DNA of 36,391 nt, from contig NZ_JZEF01000007.1 in assembly GCF_001013475.1 (NCBI RefSeq), forward strand, positions 61,071 to 97,461, read 5' to 3'. Below the pieces are notes generated by a model that was not told the DNA's origin, searched no databases, and saw only the letters and a program-made list of their open reading frames with translations. Of this stretch, positions 1-8,344 are shown piece after piece. The translations under genes and the position numbers were made by a program. Position 1 is the first letter of the stretch. Each line of letters begins with the position of its first letter. This stretch comes from Xanthomonas arboricola pv. juglandis. GTDB taxonomy: Bacteria; Pseudomonadota; Gammaproteobacteria; Xanthomonadales; Xanthomonadaceae.

Positions 1-440
1 CGGCATCCATGCCGCGTAAGGTCCCGCGACGGTGAGCGGACAAGGACCAGTTGAGATGGTCGGTCTTTTGTAGCAGTCGCCCATGCGATAGCTCAATCGT
101 GGAGCGCTTGATCTGCGGCTTTGCTACAGGCCCTTGCCCGCCCACCATCGCGGGACACGCTGCAAGTACGTCCCTGTAGGCTCTTACGCGGCATCCATGC
201 CGCGTAAGGTCCCGCGACGGTAAGCGGGCAAGGACCAGTCGAGATGGTCGATCGTTGAAGCAGTCGCCCATGCGATAGCTCAATCGTGGAGCGGATGATC
301 TGCGGCTTTGCTGCAGGGCCATTGCCCGCCCACCATCGCGGGACACGCCGCAAGTACGTCCCTGTAGGCTCTTACGCGGCATCCATGCCGCGTAAGGTCC
401 CGCGACGGTGAGCGGGCAAGGACCAGTCGAGATGGTCGGT
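1..440. repeat. 188-bp tandem repeat, 2.3 copies, with nested inverted repeats
   Basis: Unit 1 runs 1-188, unit 2 runs 189-376 and a partial third unit runs 377-440. The period is exactly 188 bp both times, and the first two copies differ at only about a dozen positions by eye. Each junction carries a perfect 12-bp inverted repeat with a 2-nt centre (183-208 and 371-396). This is nested in a longer imperfect palindrome: 132-156 pairs with 209-233, 22 of 25 positions. No convincing coding frame crosses the repeat. The array may extend left of the window. It resembles a mobile intergenic (REP/MITE-like) element more than a CRISPR, since the unit is long and there are no spacers. From 441 to 632 I see no gene and no further repeat. 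Confidence 0.9.
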
Positions 441-632
441 GTGCAGGGTTGCAAGCAGGACATGGCGTGCGTTGTTCGAATGACGGTGTGTCTGACAAAC
501 GTTCCATCACAAGTAGAGCAACAAGCAGGCTTTCAACAAGACAACCGACGCATTTTCTGGTGCGGTGAGGCCGCCGCGCCCTCAATCAGTGAGCTTTGCC
601 TGCTGCGTTGCCTGCGCTTTGAAAACGGAAAT

Positions 633-660
633 GCAAAAGGCGCCTCGCGGCGCCTTTTGC
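633..660 (-). terminator. Rho-independent terminator of tdh
   Basis: A perfect 12-bp stem (633-644 with 649-660) has a TCGC loop and A/T runs at the stem base. It lies 20 bp beyond the stop codon of the leftward threonine dehydrogenase gene. The T run sits inside the stem on both strands, so it could act in both directions. Confidence 0.85.
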
Positions 661-679
661 GTTGAAACGTATCGGCCGA

Positions 680-1702
680 TCAGTTCCAGCTCAACACGAC
701 CTTGCCGGCCTTGCCTTCTTCCATTAGGTCGAAGCCCTTCTGGAAATCGTCGATCGGCAATTGGTGAGTCAGCACCTTGTGCAGCGGGAAACCCGACAGC
801 ACCAGTTGCGTCATCTTGTACCAGGTCTCGTACATCTTGCGGCCGTAGATGCCCTGCACGGTGAGGCCCTTGAAGATGATCTTGTCCCAGTCGCAACCGG
901 CGCCGCGCGGCATGATGCCGAGCATGGCGATCTTGCCGCCGTGATACATGCAGTCGAGCATGTCGTTGAAGGCGCGCGGGTTGCCGCTCATTTCCAGGCC
1001 CACGTCGAAGCCTTCCATGTGCAGGTCGGCCATGACCTCCTTGAGCGAGGTCTTGGACACGTTGACCACGCGCGTGGCGCCCATGTCGGCCGCCAGCTTG
1101 AGGCGGAAGTCGTTGACGTCGGTGACCACCACGTTGCGCGCACCGATGTGCTTGCAGATGCCCGCGGCAATGATGCCGATCGGTCCGGCGCCGGTGATCA
1201 GCACGTCCTCGCCGATCACGTCGAACTCCAGCGCACAGTGCGCGGCGTTGCCGTAAGGGTCGAAGAACGCGGCCAGCTCCGAGGGAATCTGGTCGGGGAT
1301 CGGCCACAGGTTGCTGGCCGGCATCACCATGTACTCCGCAAAGGCGCCGTTGACATTGACGCCGATGCCGACCGTGTTGGGGCACAGGTGCGGGCGGCCG
1401 CCACGGCAGTTGCGGCAATGTCCGCAGACGATGTGGCCTTCGGCCGACACGCGCTGGCCGACCTGGTAGCCGGTCACCGCCGAACCGAGCTCGGCCACGC
1501 GGCCCACGAACTCATGGCCGATGGTCAGGCCGGGCTTGATGGTGCGCTGGCTCCACTCGTCCCACAGGTAGATATGCAGGTCGGTGCCGCAGATTGCGGT
1601 CTTTTCCAGCTTGATCAGCACCTCGTTGGGGCCGGGGCTGGGAACGGCGACCTGTTCCAGCCAGATGCCCTTGTTTGCTTCGCGCTTGACCAGCGCCTTC
1701 AT
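680..1702 (-). CDS. tdh: L-threonine 3-dehydrogenase
   Basis: A zinc-dependent medium-chain dehydrogenase (340 aa) that oxidises L-threonine to 2-amino-3-ketobutyrate with NAD+, the first step of threonine breakdown to glycine and acetyl-CoA. The catalytic zinc site is visible as Cys38, Thr40, His43 and the His63-Glu64 pair. The structural zinc lobe has Cys93, Cys96, Cys99 and Cys107. A Rossmann glycine motif (GAGPIG) follows near residue 170. The start at 1702 gives the family's usual length and matches the E. coli residue numbering; an in-frame ATG four codons upstream (1714) is also possible. The usual partner kbl (2-amino-3-ketobutyrate ligase) is not next to it in this window. The gene is monocistronic, ending in the hairpin at 633-660. 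Confidence 0.96.
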   Translation of the reverse strand: MKALVKREANKGIWLEQVAVPSPGPNEVLIKLEKTAICGTDLHIYLWDEWSQRTIKPGLTIGHEFVGRVAELGSAVTGYQVGQRVSAEGHIVCGHCRNCRGGRPHLCPNTVGIGVNVNGAFAEYMVMPASNLWPIPDQIPSELAAFFDPYGNAAHCALEFDVIGEDVLITGAGPIGIIAAGICKHIGARNVVVTDVNDFRLKLAADMGATRVVNVSKTSLKEVMADLHMEGFDVGLEMSGNPRAFNDMLDCMYHGGKIAMLGIMPRGAGCDWDKIIFKGLTVQGIYGRKMYETWYKMTQLVLSGFPLHKVLTHQLPIDDFQKGFDLMEEGKAGKVVLSWN

Positions 1703-2032
1703 CGTCTGCGCCATCTGGCGGGACCTGCTGAGTGAAAGTAAGGCGGCGATTATATGCGGCGCGAGGTCGGGGCCATGCGGCGATGCGGGAAGTGAGTGAC
1801 GTCGGCTGACCCGGTTCATGGCGGGGTAGGGCCGATGCCGCGCTTCTCCCCTCGGGAGAAGGTGCCCGGCAGGGGGCGGATGATCGGGTGCCTCAGAGAT
1901 TTACCAGTACATGCGAAGTCCCTGCTCCGCGCCTCAGCCCGCACATGCGGGCCGGGCGCTCCCAGCCACGCGCGCCGATGGCGCGCAAGCCATGCCTTCT
2001 AGACCGAAGGAGAGGGCTACAGCGGCGGCGAC
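1703..2032. other. Intergenic region between tdh and the TonB receptor
   Basis: No gene is convincing here. It contains the upstream region of tdh and, at 1841-1888, a G-rich dispersed element described separately. The stretch before 2033 shows no clear hairpin with a T run for the receptor gene. Confidence 0.6.
1841..1888. repeat. Dispersed intergenic repeat with a TTCTCCC/GGGAGAA hairpin
   Basis: TTCTCCC (1844-1850), a 3-nt loop and GGGAGAA (1854-1860) form a perfect 7-bp hairpin. It is followed by a G-rich tail with CCCGGCAGGGGGCGG. From memory, this block is a very common intergenic repeat in Xanthomonas genomes. Only one copy occurs in this window, so its repeat status here rests on recall. 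Confidence 0.5.
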
Positions 2033-4378
2033 TCAGAACTTCACATCCAGACTCATGAAGGTCTGCCGCGGTGCGCCGACCACCATGGTCTGGTTGTAGC
2101 CATCCGGATCGGAGGCGACGTAGCCGTTGGTGCCGGTGCTGGCGAAATAGCGCTTGTCGGTGAGGTTGGTGATGTTGAGCGCCAGCGCCACGTCGGCCAC
2201 CCCGCTCACGCGACCGAAGTCGTAACGCGCGCCCGCATTGAACAGCCAGTACGAGGGCACCTGCGAATCGTTGAGGAAGGTGATGTAGCGCTTGTCGACG
2301 TACTTGCCGTCCAGATCCAGGCGCAGGTTGCCGAGCTGGTAGCTGGCGCTGGAGGAGAACATCAACGCGGGGATGCCGACCACGTCCTTGCCGGAGGTGG
2401 CGACCACGCCGTTGTTGAGGTAATCGTCCCGATAACGCGAGCGGTTCCACGACAATGAGTTCAACCAGCTCAGGCCTTCCAGCGGGCGCCACATCAAGGC
2501 CAGGTCGGCACCCGCGCTATGCACGGCGCCGACATTGCTCAGGATCGCCGCGCAGGTCTGCACCGCGGTGCACGGCGAAGTGGTCAACAAGCGGTTGGAG
2601 AACTTGGTGAAGTAGGCGTCGGCCGAGAGCTGGAACTGCGCATCCTGCACGCGGTAACCCACCTGCACGGTCTGTGATTCTTCCGGTTCCAGCGTGGAAC
2701 GGCTGCGATCGAAGGCGGCCTGCGAGGTGCCGAACGGAGTGAAGCCGAACGCGGCGATGTTCTTGCTGTAGGAGGCGTACAGGTCCTGGCGCTCGTCCAG
2801 CTTGTAGTTCACGCCGACCTGCGGCAGGAAGTTGTCCTCGGCACGGATACGGCCCTGTGCCAGTGCGGTGGTCGGCACCAGCGACTGTGCGCGCGTGGTG
2901 GTGCTGAGCGCCTTTGCGCCGTAGTTGAGGGTCAACCGATCGTCGAGCAGGCGCACGGTGTCCTGCAGGTACAGCATGCGGGTCTGGGTGGTATAGCGCT
3001 GCAGGAAATCGCGACGGAACGGGGTCTGCACTTCGTACACGTTGTACAGCGAGGTATAGCCCTCGTTGCCGAGCGCGAAGTAGTTGCGCTGCTGCGTGGT
3101 ACGTGCGTTTTCCGCCCACAGGCCCACTTCCAGATCGTGGTTGCCCCACGACCATTTCAATGCGCTGGTGCCGCCGAAACGATCCAGGCCGTAGTCGGTG
3201 GTGCGCATCGACAGCGGCACCTGCGCAGAGGTGCGTACATACGGCGTCACCCACTGACCTTCGCCACGATTGCCGTGGTAGTAGCCGGTGGCATCCAGGG
3301 TGGCGCCACCGAACACGAACGTGCCCGACAGACCGGCCAGGTTGTCGCGGCGCAGGCCGCCGCCGGCGTAGTAGCTGGCATCGAGCCAGCTGTAATCGTC
3401 GGGCAGCCCGGCCAGCGATTGCGGATAGCCGTTGGCCACGCCGCTGGTGGCGCCGGTGTTCTGATACGCACGCGCCATCTGCACGGCGGTGGCCCAATCC
3501 GGCTGCAGGTAGTCGTAGTCCCAGCCGAGCGCGCGCTGGCTGGTCAACGACAGGTCCATGTAGTCGTATTCCTTGCGCCGCGAGGTATCCACGAACAGGC
3601 TCAGACGGTTGCCGTCGCCCCACTGGTAGACGGTCTTGAGGTTGGCCTGCTCGGACTGCTGGTCGCCGAAGCCTTTCCACTTGTCGGTGCTGGCATTGGC
3701 ATAGGACAGGTACGCCGACAAGCCGTTGCGATCGCCGGTGTCGCCGCGCACGAAGGTGCGGCGCGTGGCATCGCTACCGACCGTCTGCACCAGGCGCAGG
3801 CCCGGCGTGCTCTGCGGGTCGGCCGAGTAGAACTGCATGGTGCCGCCGAGGTTGGTGTTGGACGCAGTGCCCAGCGCACCGGCGCCCTGCGCGATTTCCA
3901 CCGAGCCGAGGTTTTCCGAAATGATGGCGCGGGTGATGTGCAGGCCGTTGGTGACGCCGTAGCTCATGTTGCCGAGCGGAATGCCATCGAGCGTGTAACC
4001 CAGCCGGCTCTGATCGAAGCCGTGCAGGGTGACCTGCGCGGACCACTCGTAGGTGCCGAACGGATCGGCCGACTGGAATTGCACGCCCGGCAGCTTTTCC
4101 ACTGCCTTGAAGGCGCTGCTGCCCGGGGTCAGCTGCTCGATGTCCTGCCGGCTGATGCGCTGGACCTGGCGGGTGCTGCCTTGCGACACCACGTTGATCG
4201 CATCCAGCTGGGTAGCGTTGGTGGCAGCATCGGCCACGCTGGCCGGGGCATCGGCTACCGGCGCATCTGCACCGGCAACCGGATCGGCCGCCGGTGTGGC
4301 AGCAGAGGCGATGGCGGGGAGCAGCGCGGCCAGGGCAAGCGCCAGCGGAGTGACATGAAAACGGCGAGCGGAAGTCAT
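2033..4378 (-). CDS. TonB-dependent outer-membrane receptor, probably phosphate-starvation induced
   Basis: A TonB-dependent transporter of 781 aa. It has an N-terminal signal peptide (an alanine/leucine-rich stretch after MTSARRFHV), an Ala/Pro-rich spacer with a TonB-box-like segment (LDAINVVSQ), and a plug domain with the typical QVTLHGFDQSR and LDGIPLGN motifs. A long beta-barrel region follows, ending in the aromatic C-terminus MSLDVKF expected for outer-membrane insertion. The start at 4378 is preferred because it begins the signal peptide and has AGGA about 7 nt upstream; the frame stays open further upstream, but that part lacks signal-peptide character. It is divergent from the phospholipase C gene. 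A PhoB-box-like sequence at 4459-4476 faces this gene. The substrate is unknown; a phosphorus compound released by the lipase is a reasonable inference. Confidence 0.9.
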   Translation of the reverse strand: MTSARRFHVTPLALALAALLPAIASAATPAADPVAGADAPVADAPASVADAATNATQLDAINVVSQGSTRQVQRISRQDIEQLTPGSSAFKAVEKLPGVQFQSADPFGTYEWSAQVTLHGFDQSRLGYTLDGIPLGNMSYGVTNGLHITRAIISENLGSVEIAQGAGALGTASNTNLGGTMQFYSADPQSTPGLRLVQTVGSDATRRTFVRGDTGDRNGLSAYLSYANASTDKWKGFGDQQSEQANLKTVYQWGDGNRLSLFVDTSRRKEYDYMDLSLTSQRALGWDYDYLQPDWATAVQMARAYQNTGATSGVANGYPQSLAGLPDDYSWLDASYYAGGGLRRDNLAGLSGTFVFGGATLDATGYYHGNRGEGQWVTPYVRTSAQVPLSMRTTDYGLDRFGGTSALKWSWGNHDLEVGLWAENARTTQQRNYFALGNEGYTSLYNVYEVQTPFRRDFLQRYTTQTRMLYLQDTVRLLDDRLTLNYGAKALSTTTRAQSLVPTTALAQGRIRAEDNFLPQVGVNYKLDERQDLYASYSKNIAAFGFTPFGTSQAAFDRSRSTLEPEESQTVQVGYRVQDAQFQLSADAYFTKFSNRLLTTSPCTAVQTCAAILSNVGAVHSAGADLALMWRPLEGLSWLNSLSWNRSRYRDDYLNNGVVATSGKDVVGIPALMFSSSASYQLGNLRLDLDGKYVDKRYITFLNDSQVPSYWLFNAGARYDFGRVSGVADVALALNITNLTDKRYFASTGTNGYVASDPDGYNQTMVVGAPRQTFMSLDVKF

Positions 4379-4458
4379 GGGGGAATCCTGTTCGAGCACG
4401 GCTGAGGGCAACGCACGGTGCAGGACCGGCGTTTCGCGACGCAGGGTGTCAACGACGT

Positions 4459-4476
4459 ATGAAACATTGATGACGG
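4459..4476 (-). promoter_or_regulatory. Candidate PhoB box facing the TonB receptor gene
   Basis: Read on the minus strand, CCGTCAT-CAAT-GTTTCAT matches the PhoB-box pattern of two 7-bp CTGTCAT-like repeats spaced by 4 bp: 6 of 7 in the first half and 5 of 7 in the second. It lies about 80 bp upstream of the receptor start and only 3 bp from the strong box of the divergent lipase gene. The -10 at the expected distance (minus-strand CACCCT) is poor, so this call is weaker than the neighbouring one. Confidence 0.5.
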
Positions 4477-4479
4477 TGG

Positions 4480-4513
4480 CTGTCGCAAAACTGTCGTGCT
4501 TGCCCGCTATACG
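4480..4513 (+). promoter_or_regulatory. PhoB box plus -10 element of the phospholipase C promoter
   Basis: CTGTCGC (4480-4486), AAAA, CTGTCGT (4491-4497) is an almost ideal PhoB box: two direct 7-bp repeats with an 11-bp period and an A/T spacer. Exactly 10 bp later comes TATACG (4508-4513), a fair -10 hexamer. This box-10 bp-(-10) geometry is that of classical PhoB-activated promoters such as E. coli phoA, where the box replaces the -35. The predicted transcript would have a leader of about 50 nt before the ATG at 4573. Confidence 0.85.
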
Positions 4514-4572
4514 TGTCGTACCCGGCCGCACTGCGCGGCGATGTACATGTATTTCCTGCAGGTTCCGTAGCC

Positions 4573-6654
4573 ATGACGTCCTCCCCCTCGCGCCGCGATT
4601 TCCTCAAGCGCGTCGCCGCGCTGACTGCCGCCGGCGCCTTGCCGCCCTCGATCGGCCGCGCACTCGCGCTGCCGGCCAACTCGCGCACCGGCACGCTGCG
4701 CGACATCGAACACGTGGTGATCCTGATGCAGGAAAACCGCTCCTTCGATCATTACTTCGGTGCGCTGCGCGGCGTGCGTGGCTTCGGCGATCCGCGTCCG
4801 TTGCAGCTGCGCGACGGTCACCCGGTATGGAGCCAGCCGGCCGCCGATGGTCGTCGCCTGCTGCCGTTCGCGTTCGATTCGCAAAGCACCTGCGCGCCGT
4901 TGATCAAGAGCCTGGATCACTCGTGGAAAGCCGGCCACGGGCAGGACCCGGCGCGCTGGGCCGAGTACGACGCCTGGGTGCCGTACAAGGGCGAATTGAC
5001 GATGGGGTATTTCCAGCGTCACGACATCCCGTACTACCACGCACTGGCCGATGCGTTCACCATTTGCGATGGCTATTTCTGTTCGCTGCACGGGCCGACC
5101 AATCCCAATCGCATGTACCTGTTCACCGGCACCAGCGGTCCGAGCGTGGGCAATCTCGGCGCGCAGGCGGTGACCAATGCCGACGACGGCAACTGGACCG
5201 CCGACATGGCGCGCGACAAGCCCGGCTACGCGGCGATGGACTGGACCACCTATGCGCAGCGCCTGCAGGCCGCAGGCGTGGACTGGCGCGTGTACCAGGA
5301 GTACGACAACTTCGGCTGCAACTCGCTGGCGTATTTTTCGCACTACCGCGATCTGCACCCCGGCGATGAACGTTACCGACGTGCACGTGCCTGCGTGCCC
5401 GGGTCCACTGCAGACAATGCCGCCACCACGCAGGCCGATCATCTGATCGCCGCAATCGCCGCCGACGTGCAGGCCGATCGCTTGCCGCAGGTGTCTTGGA
5501 TCGTGCCGCCCACCGCGTACTGCGAGCATCCGGAAGCGCCGCCGGCCTACGGCGAATCGCTGGTGGCGCGCCTGATCGACGCGCTCACCGCCAACCCGCA
5601 GGTGTGGGCGAAGACCGCGTTGATCATCAACTACGACGAGAACGACGGCTTCTTCGATCACGTTCCCGCAGCGCTGCCGGCACTGGATGCGCGCATGGGG
5701 CGCAGCAATGTCGATACGCGCGGGGAGGTCTACGAGGGCGTGCCGATGGGGCTGGGCATCCGCGTGCCCATGCTGGTGATCTCGCCCTGGACGCGCGGTG
5801 GCTGGGTCAATTCGCAGGTGTTCGATCACACTTCGGTGCTGCGCTTGCTGGAACGCCGCTTCGGTGTGGCCGAGCCGAACATCAGCCCGTGGCGTCGCGC
5901 GGTCAGCGGCGATCTGACCAGCGTGTTCGATTTCCGCAAGCCGGACGACTCGGCACTGCGCGCACTGCCGTCGGTCGACGACTACCGCGCGCGCACCGCC
6001 GCGGTGCGCAACAAGCCGCTACCGGTGCCGCCGGCCAAGGCCAGCATGCCGCGGCAGGAGCCGGGACAACGTCCGGCGCGCGCGCTGCCGTATGCCTTGC
6101 AGGTGCATGCGCGCGAGCAGGGCGACGGCGGCGTGCAACTGCAGTTCGTCAACAGCGGCGCTGCGGCGGCCGCGTTCAACGTCTACACCAGCGCTGCGAG
6201 TGGCGGCCCGTGGTACTACACCGTGTCGCCTGGCACCCGCCTCGACGATGTGCCGGTCGGCGCTGCGCACAGCGGCGGCTATGCGCTGAGCGTGCATGGA
6301 CCCAATGGCTTCCTGCGCGAATTCGCCGGCGACCTCGCTGCGGCCGGGACGCAATCGGCAGCGCCTTGGTTGGAGGCGCGGCAGGACGGCGAGGTGCTGG
6401 TGCTGGACATCGGCAATGCGGGGCAGCAACCGTGCACGCTGCAGCTGCGCGCGCTGGACTACGCAGACCCGACCGCGCGCTCGCTGCACCTGGCCGCAGG
6501 TCAGCGCCAGACCGTGCGTCTGGCGCTTGCTGCCAGCGATCACTGGTACGACCTGGTGCTGGAACAACCGGGCGCGGCATTCCGCCGCCGCCTGGCCGGG
6601 CATCTGGAAACCGGCAGGCCCAGCCGCAGCGATCCGGCATTCGGGCGCGCCTGA
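4573..6654 (+). CDS. Tat-exported phosphocholine-specific phospholipase C
   Basis: A phospholipase C of the acid phosphatase/PlcH-PlcN superfamily (693 aa). It hydrolyses phosphatidylcholine (or sphingomyelin) to diacylglycerol and phosphocholine. The N-terminus carries a twin-arginine signal (SRRDFLKR, then a hydrophobic Ala-rich segment). The catalytic domain shows the family motifs ENRSFDHYFG near residue 55, a GPTNPNR segment and NYDENDGFFDH near residue 355. Two C-terminal beta-domains of the DUF756 type follow, at roughly residues 500-690. The start at 4573 opens directly onto the Tat motif; an upstream in-frame ATG at 4513 would place the signal too far in and lies on the predicted -10. 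It is divergent from the TonB receptor and driven by the PhoB-type promoter at 4480-4513. I cannot tell from sequence whether it is haemolytic. Confidence 0.94.
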   Translation: MTSSPSRRDFLKRVAALTAAGALPPSIGRALALPANSRTGTLRDIEHVVILMQENRSFDHYFGALRGVRGFGDPRPLQLRDGHPVWSQPAADGRRLLPFAFDSQSTCAPLIKSLDHSWKAGHGQDPARWAEYDAWVPYKGELTMGYFQRHDIPYYHALADAFTICDGYFCSLHGPTNPNRMYLFTGTSGPSVGNLGAQAVTNADDGNWTADMARDKPGYAAMDWTTYAQRLQAAGVDWRVYQEYDNFGCNSLAYFSHYRDLHPGDERYRRARACVPGSTADNAATTQADHLIAAIAADVQADRLPQVSWIVPPTAYCEHPEAPPAYGESLVARLIDALTANPQVWAKTALIINYDENDGFFDHVPAALPALDARMGRSNVDTRGEVYEGVPMGLGIRVPMLVISPWTRGGWVNSQVFDHTSVLRLLERRFGVAEPNISPWRRAVSGDLTSVFDFRKPDDSALRALPSVDDYRARTAAVRNKPLPVPPAKASMPRQEPGQRPARALPYALQVHAREQGDGGVQLQFVNSGAAAAAFNVYTSAASGGPWYYTVSPGTRLDDVPVGAAHSGGYALSVHGPNGFLREFAGDLAAAGTQSAAPWLEARQDGEVLVLDIGNAGQQPCTLQLRALDYADPTARSLHLAAGQRQTVRLALAASDHWYDLVLEQPGAAFRRRLAGHLETGRPSRSDPAFGRA

Positions 6655-6950
6655 GCCGGCGCCGGGACGCGCCGGTGATGGACGCGCAGGGCAGGCGGGT
6701 CGGCCTGGCCTCGACGGCAACCGGGCGTCGGTGAGCCGCAACGGGATCTTCGATCCGGCGATGACCCGCACGATCGCCGTGGATAGCCGGTATTTGCGTT
6801 GGGTCATGCCGGAAGTCGCTCCGGCACCGCAGCTGTTGCAGGAACTCGGCATGCGCTGACGCGGGCGGCCGGCACCGCAGCGGGAGGGGTTATCATGCGC
6901 TCCCGTTTCGCTGCGGCGAGCCGGCCCCTTCCCCAAGGAATCTCTCGCGC
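6655..6950. other. Intergenic stretch with a possible decayed coding remnant
   Basis: No intact gene is visible. In one forward frame, codons up to the stop at 6859 read like protein (segments such as DSRYLRWVM and LLQELGMR), but there is no credible start and an adjacent segment in another frame stops at 6734. This could be the tail of a degraded gene. The family is not recognised. The last 50 bases hold the ribosome binding site (AAGGAA near 6936) of the next gene. Confidence 0.35.
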
Positions 6951-7595
6951 ATGCGCATCCTGCTTGCCCGTCACGGCGAGACGCCGTGGAACGCCGAAGG
7001 CCGTTACCAGGGCCAGATCGATATCCCGCTGTCGCCGGTCGGCGAAGGCCAGGCCGCCGCCCTCGGCGCGCGTCTGCAATCGTTGGAGATCACCCGCGCG
7101 GTGGCATCGCCGCTGTCGCGTGCGCAGGCCACCGCCAGGCTGGCGCTGGGCAGCAACCGCGAAAGCCTGCTGCAGACCGATGCAGACCTGCAGGAAATCG
7201 CCCACGGCGAATGGGAAGGCCTGCTGGCCAGCGAGATCAACGACAAGGATCCGGCACGTCTACGCGCCTGGCGCGACGAGCCCGATACCGTGCTGATGCC
7301 CGGCGGCGAGTCCCTGCGGCAGGTGCTGGACCGCAGCTGGCGCGGCCTGGCGCGCGCGGCCGAAGGCCTGGGCGCGGCCGATACCTTGCTGGTGGTCGCG
7401 CACGATGCGGTCAACCGCGTGATCCTGTGCAAGATTCTGGGCCTGCCGCTGTCCCGGCTGTGGACCTTCCGCCAGGCACCGACCACGCTCAACCTGCTCG
7501 AAGGCGAGGACGTGGATCACCTGGAAGTGGTGCGGCTCAACGACTGCGCGCACCACACGCCGTTCTTTGGTGAAGCCAAGCATCGGGCGCTGTAA
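6951..7595 (+). CDS. Histidine phosphatase family protein (phosphoglycerate-mutase-like)
   Basis: A 214-aa single-domain member of the histidine phosphatase superfamily. The N-terminal RHGET motif supplies the phospho-accepting His8. The second catalytic histidine is His151 in AHDAVNR, where many relatives have HG. The acidic proton donor lies in HGEWEG near residue 86. Family members include cofactor-dependent phosphoglycerate mutase-like phosphatases, CobC-type alpha-ribazole phosphatases and phosphoserine phosphatases; the sequence alone does not choose among them. There are no cobalamin genes nearby. AAGGAA about 10 nt before the ATG supports the start. It is probably cytoplasmic, as no signal or membrane segment is seen. 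Confidence 0.9.
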   Translation: MRILLARHGETPWNAEGRYQGQIDIPLSPVGEGQAAALGARLQSLEITRAVASPLSRAQATARLALGSNRESLLQTDADLQEIAHGEWEGLLASEINDKDPARLRAWRDEPDTVLMPGGESLRQVLDRSWRGLARAAEGLGAADTLLVVAHDAVNRVILCKILGLPLSRLWTFRQAPTTLNLLEGEDVDHLEVVRLNDCAHHTPFFGEAKHRAL

Positions 7596-7627
7596 GACAA
7601 CGCCCGGCACGGACGCTGGATGAGACC

Positions 7628-8194
7628 GTGGCCTGTGATATCGGCACAATTGCCAGGTGGCCCAGGGCGCTTCGCTACGCTGTTTTGGGCAGCGTGTCCG
7701 GCCTGTTGGCGCTGGGAGCGTTCTCCGACTTCATTCCCGCGCCTTTCCTGTCCGGTCGGGCCTGGATAGCGCCGATGGTGCTGCTGGGAAGCGGGCTGAC
7801 GGTATCGATCGTCGCGCCGGCCTATCGCATCGGCGGGTGGAAGGCGGTCGTTGGCAAGCAGCTGTTCAACACCGTGCTGGCGCTCTGCCTGGCGCCGCCG
7901 CTCTTGGGATTGCTGTGCTGGCTGGTGCTGGCCAGAGGTGGGCCCTGGATCTACACCCGCATCGCCGGCGTCGATTTCGAAGAGACGCATGTCATGCAGA
8001 CCGCCGCCATGCCTAGCGCGCGAGCGTGCAAATACCGGTTGAGTGGCGGGCCGCTCGCGCATCGTTTTCCGGGCCATCTGTGCATCGACGAAGCGCAGTA
8101 TCGGCGTCACCCCGAGCAGCGCGTCTCGGTGTTGTTGCGCGGTCAACGCTCCGTCTTGGGCATGCGCATTGCGTCCATTTCCGATGTCCCTTGA
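7628..8194 (+). CDS. Hypothetical membrane protein
   Basis: A 188-aa protein I do not recognise. Residues about 15-33, 45-62 and 80-103 are hydrophobic and look like three membrane helices. They are followed by a soluble C-terminal part of about 80 residues (from WIYTRIAGVDFEE). The apparent start is GTG at 7628, 33 bp after the phosphatase stop. No strong ribosome binding site is seen, so a later start is possible. The arrangement of short membrane helices followed by a compact extracytoplasmic part occurs in small accessory membrane proteins of xanthomonads, but I cannot name a function. Confidence 0.55.
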   Translation: MACDIGTIARWPRALRYAVLGSVSGLLALGAFSDFIPAPFLSGRAWIAPMVLLGSGLTVSIVAPAYRIGGWKAVVGKQLFNTVLALCLAPPLLGLLCWLVLARGGPWIYTRIAGVDFEETHVMQTAAMPSARACKYRLSGGPLAHRFPGHLCIDEAQYRRHPEQRVSVLLRGQRSVLGMRIASISDVP

Positions 8195-8344
8195 CTGCGG
8201 GCGACAGCGCTGCCTCAGTTGGTCACCAAGTTGTGCGCACCCTGTCGGCCCATACGACGGCGCGCGATCTGCCGGCATGCCTGGTGATGTGCGTTGCGCG
8301 CCGGCAAACGGCGATAATGCGGTTCTTCTCGCGCAGCCCTGACC

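Noticed and set aside
1..440. CRISPR array
   Set aside because: The repeat unit is 188 bp with no variable spacers, and no cas genes are nearby.
3137..4405. Long forward open frame opposite the TonB receptor gene
   Set aside because: It is a mirror frame of a high-G+C gene, low-complexity (Val/Ala/Gly/Arg-rich) with no domain; the opposite strand encodes a clear receptor.
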